DNA of 64,000 nt from Stenotrophomonas nematodicola (GTDB lineage: Bacteria > Pseudomonadota > Gammaproteobacteria > Xanthomonadales > Xanthomonadaceae), in NCBI RefSeq assembly GCF_009467805.1, contig NZ_WIAY01000002.1, positions 186,001 to 250,000 on the forward strand, read 5' to 3'. Within the stretch, counting starts at the first letter, position 1, and the number at the start of each line of letters is the position of its first letter. Shown here in pieces: positions 62,450 through 64,000 of this stretch. The notes beneath the pieces were generated by a model. That model ran no database searches and had not been told where the DNA came from. It saw nothing but the letters and a program-made list of their open reading frames with translations. A program made the translations under genes and the position numbers.

Positions 62450-63549
62450 CCGCCGGCGCCCGTCCGTGCGGCCGGTACCGGTGCCGCCACCGGGGCGGGA
62501 GCGGTGGCCGGCGCGGCGTCGTGCGCCTGCACCTTAAGGCCGGGGCGAAGCTTGCCGGTGCCGTCCACCACGATGCGGTCGCCGGCCTGGATGCCGCTGC
62601 GGATCTCGACCACGCCGGCGCGGCGGGCGCCGGTGGTCACATCGGTACGCTCCACGCTCTGGTCGGCCTTGACCCGGTACACGAAGGCGTCGCGGCCGAC
62701 CTGGACCACGGCGATTTCCGGAATCACCAGGGCCTGGCGTTCCGGTCTGAACATGCGCACGTCCAGCAGCATGCCGGGACGCAGCGCATGATCGGCATTG
62801 ATGAAGTCCGCGCGCACGGTGACCGCACGGGTGCCCGGATCGACACGGGTGTCGATGGTGGCCACCTCGCCGTCGAACGTGCGGCCGGGATAGGCCACGC
62901 TGGTGGCGCTGACCTTGTCGCCGGTGGTCAGCGAGGCCAGTTCGGCCTCCGGCACCTGGAAGTCCACGTGCATCCGCTCGATGTCATCCAGCGTGGCGAT
63001 GGTGGTGGACGGCATCACCAGTGAGCCGGCGCTGACCTGGCGGATGCCGAGCACGCCGGCGAAGGGCGCACGCACCCGGCGGTCGCCGATGTCCGACTGC
63101 ATTTCACGCACACGTGCCTCGGCGGCATCGCGGATGGCGCGCTGGGTATCCAGCGTCGCGCTGGCCACCAGTTGCTGGGCAGCCAGTTCGCGCTGGCGCC
63201 TGTACAGCTGGTCGGCTTCGGCGAAGGTCGCCTGCGCCTGCAGCAGGGCCGCTTCCTGGGCCTGGCCGCGCAGGGTCACCAGCGGTGCGCCGGCGTTGAC
63301 CTGCTGCCCGCTCTCGAAGTGCACCGTTTCGATGATCTCGCTGACTTTGGCGGTGATCGTCACCGACTCGCGCGCCTTGGCGGTGCCCAGCGCCTGCAGC
63401 GTGTCGCTCCATGCCGAGGGCTGCACCACCTGGGCCGTCACCGGCACGGCGTCGGCCTGCCGGCGTGCGGCCTCGTCTTTGCTGCCACAGCCGGCCAGGA
63501 AGGCCAGCCCGAGGCCAACGGCGATGCGCGCGGTGATGCGTCCCAACAT
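62446..63549 (-). CDS. RND efflux membrane fusion lipoprotein
   Basis: Periplasmic adaptor (367 aa) for the adjoining RND pump. The ATG at 63549 gives a lipoprotein leader with lipobox FLAGC (C21). The barrel-sandwich (lipoyl) halves flank a helical hairpin: VTITAKVSEIIETVHFESGQQVNAGAPLVTLRG ... AQATFAEADQLYRRQRELAAQQLVASATLD ... RVRAPFAGVLGIRQVSAGSLV. Beta-barrel and membrane-proximal domains follow, ending in a Pro/Ala-rich tail. Translationally coupled to the pump gene by an ATGA overlap. The 220 bp upstream hold no gene and must contain the operon promoter. Confidence 0.94.
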   Translation of the reverse strand: MLGRITARIAVGLGLAFLAGCGSKDEAARRQADAVPVTAQVVQPSAWSDTLQALGTAKARESVTITAKVSEIIETVHFESGQQVNAGAPLVTLRGQAQEAALLQAQATFAEADQLYRRQRELAAQQLVASATLDTQRAIRDAAEARVREMQSDIGDRRVRAPFAGVLGIRQVSAGSLVMPSTTIATLDDIERMHVDFQVPEAELASLTTGDKVSATSVAYPGRTFDGEVATIDTRVDPGTRAVTVRADFINADHALRPGMLLDVRMFRPERQALVIPEIAVVQVGRDAFVYRVKADQSVERTDVTTGARRAGVVEIRSGIQAGDRIVVDGTGKLRPGLKVQAHDAAPATAPAPVAAPVPAARTGAGG

Positions 63550-63737
63550 GAAGAAAAACCCCGGATGTTCCACGACCGGCAAGTGTAGCCACGGGCTGTG
63601 TCAAGACATATGTGCCAAGCGTTTACCACGGGCTTCACATCGGTCGATGACAGGCGCAACGCCTTTCGTGCTGGGGCTTGCCACGCATGTAACGGCGTGT
63701 GTCAGCGCGTGTCGATTTGCGTCGCTGGACCCTCCGG

Positions 63738-63762
63738 AAGGGGGGCGCTCAGCGCCCCCCTT
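63738..63762 (-). terminator. Hairpin after the copper-receptor-like gene
   Basis: AAGGGGGGCGC (63738-63748) pairs perfectly with GCGCCCCCCTT (63752-63762) over a 3-nt loop, 7 nt after the minus-strand stop. No further U-run beyond the stem. Confidence 0.6.
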
Positions 63763-63769
63763 CACGTAC

Positions 63770-64000
63770 TCAGTAGCGGTAGTTCACCTTCATCCAGGCG
63801 GTGCGGCCCGGCTCATTGATGCGGACCGGATCGGCCGGGAAGCCGAAGTCGGCACTGCCGGCCAGATTCAGGTGCTCGCTGTAGGCACGGTCGAACAGGT
63901 TGTCGATGCCCGCGCTGAGCCGCAGTGCATCGCTGAGCCGGTAGCCGGCGTTGAGCGCCAGCGTGGCGAAGCCCGCGCTGGGGCCGAGGTCGCGGGCGAC
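63770..64000 (-). CDS. TonB-dependent receptor, copper-receptor (OprC/NosA)-like C-terminus (5' end outside window)
   Basis: Only the last 76 or so residues are in the window. They read as the final barrel strands: LRLSAGIDNLFDRAYSEHLN, then LAGSADFGFPADPVRINEPGRTAWMKVNYRY with a terminal aromatic. The NLFD block and the HLNLAG...FGFP...RINEPGR pattern are those of TonB-dependent copper receptors. The open frame continues to the window edge without a stop. Substrate assignment rests on this C-terminal pattern only. Confidence 0.82.
   Translation of the reverse strand, partial: VARDLGPSAGFATLALNAGYRLSDALRLSAGIDNLFDRAYSEHLNLAGSADFGFPADPVRINEPGRTAWMKVNYRY

Noticed and set aside
59615..62791. 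A 1058-codon open frame antisense to the RND pump
   Set aside because: Low-complexity His/Gln/Arg-rich translation with no fold; it is the complement of a clear RND permease.

Overview
The window is a GC-rich, densely packed chromosomal segment of a gammaproteobacterium of the Xanthomonadaceae, most likely Stenotrophomonas. The evidence is the type IV pilus order pilS-pilR / pilB-pilA / pilC-pilD-coaE followed by a ColRS/VgrRS-type two-component system, the many TonB-dependent receptors, the high third-position GC (which opens long meaningless antisense frames), and 23-nt GTAG-headed palindromes of the Stenotrophomonas SMAG/REP type. No insertion sequence, prophage, integrase, CRISPR array or rRNA operon is visible. 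The only RNA gene is one tRNA-Gly(CCC).

Left part (1-18 kb): the 3' part of a Kef/YbaL-type antiporter, an AraC-GyrI regulator, metY and clpB. clpB has a recognisable sigma-32 promoter. Divergent from clpB, behind a Fur-box-like site, is an iron-starvation cassette: ECF sigma factor (FecI type), anti-sigma factor (FecR type), a TonB receptor with an N-terminal signalling domain, and a di-haem MauG/MbnH-like peroxidase-family protein, followed by a glutathione transferase. Next come an NCS2-like permease, a PoxB-type pyruvate dehydrogenase and two small exported proteins.

Middle part (18-47 kb): a second TonB receptor; a trehalose operon otsB-GH15-otsA with start/stop overlaps; a YidB-OmpA chimeric membrane protein; rluD-pgeF-DCC protein; bamD, nadE and sucCD; then type IV pilus regulation and assembly genes. 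pilA has a -24/-12 promoter that fits control by the adjacent PilS-PilR pair. coaE, a VgrS/VgrR-like sensor-regulator pair with a co-directional exported protein, and rimK follow.

Right part (47-64 kb): a GDSL autotransporter esterase, thiS-thiG-trmB, an SLC13/RCK transporter, a Rieske protein, a fumarylacetoacetase-family hydrolase, mscL, an exported M28 peptidase, a SpoU-type RNA methyltransferase overlapping an AGCS symporter gene, an RND efflux pair, and the C-terminus of a copper-receptor-like TonB protein.

Most of the window is ordinary housekeeping DNA. The parts I would look at again are the fecIR-receptor-di-haem locus, the YidB-OmpA protein with its long leader, the strong hairpin in front of otsB, the ColRS-linked exported protein, and the SMAG-like elements and 3' hairpins. 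I did not find a clearly undescribed system. Starts were moved inward where a Shine-Dalgarno sequence, signal peptide or family alignment favoured it; each entry says so.
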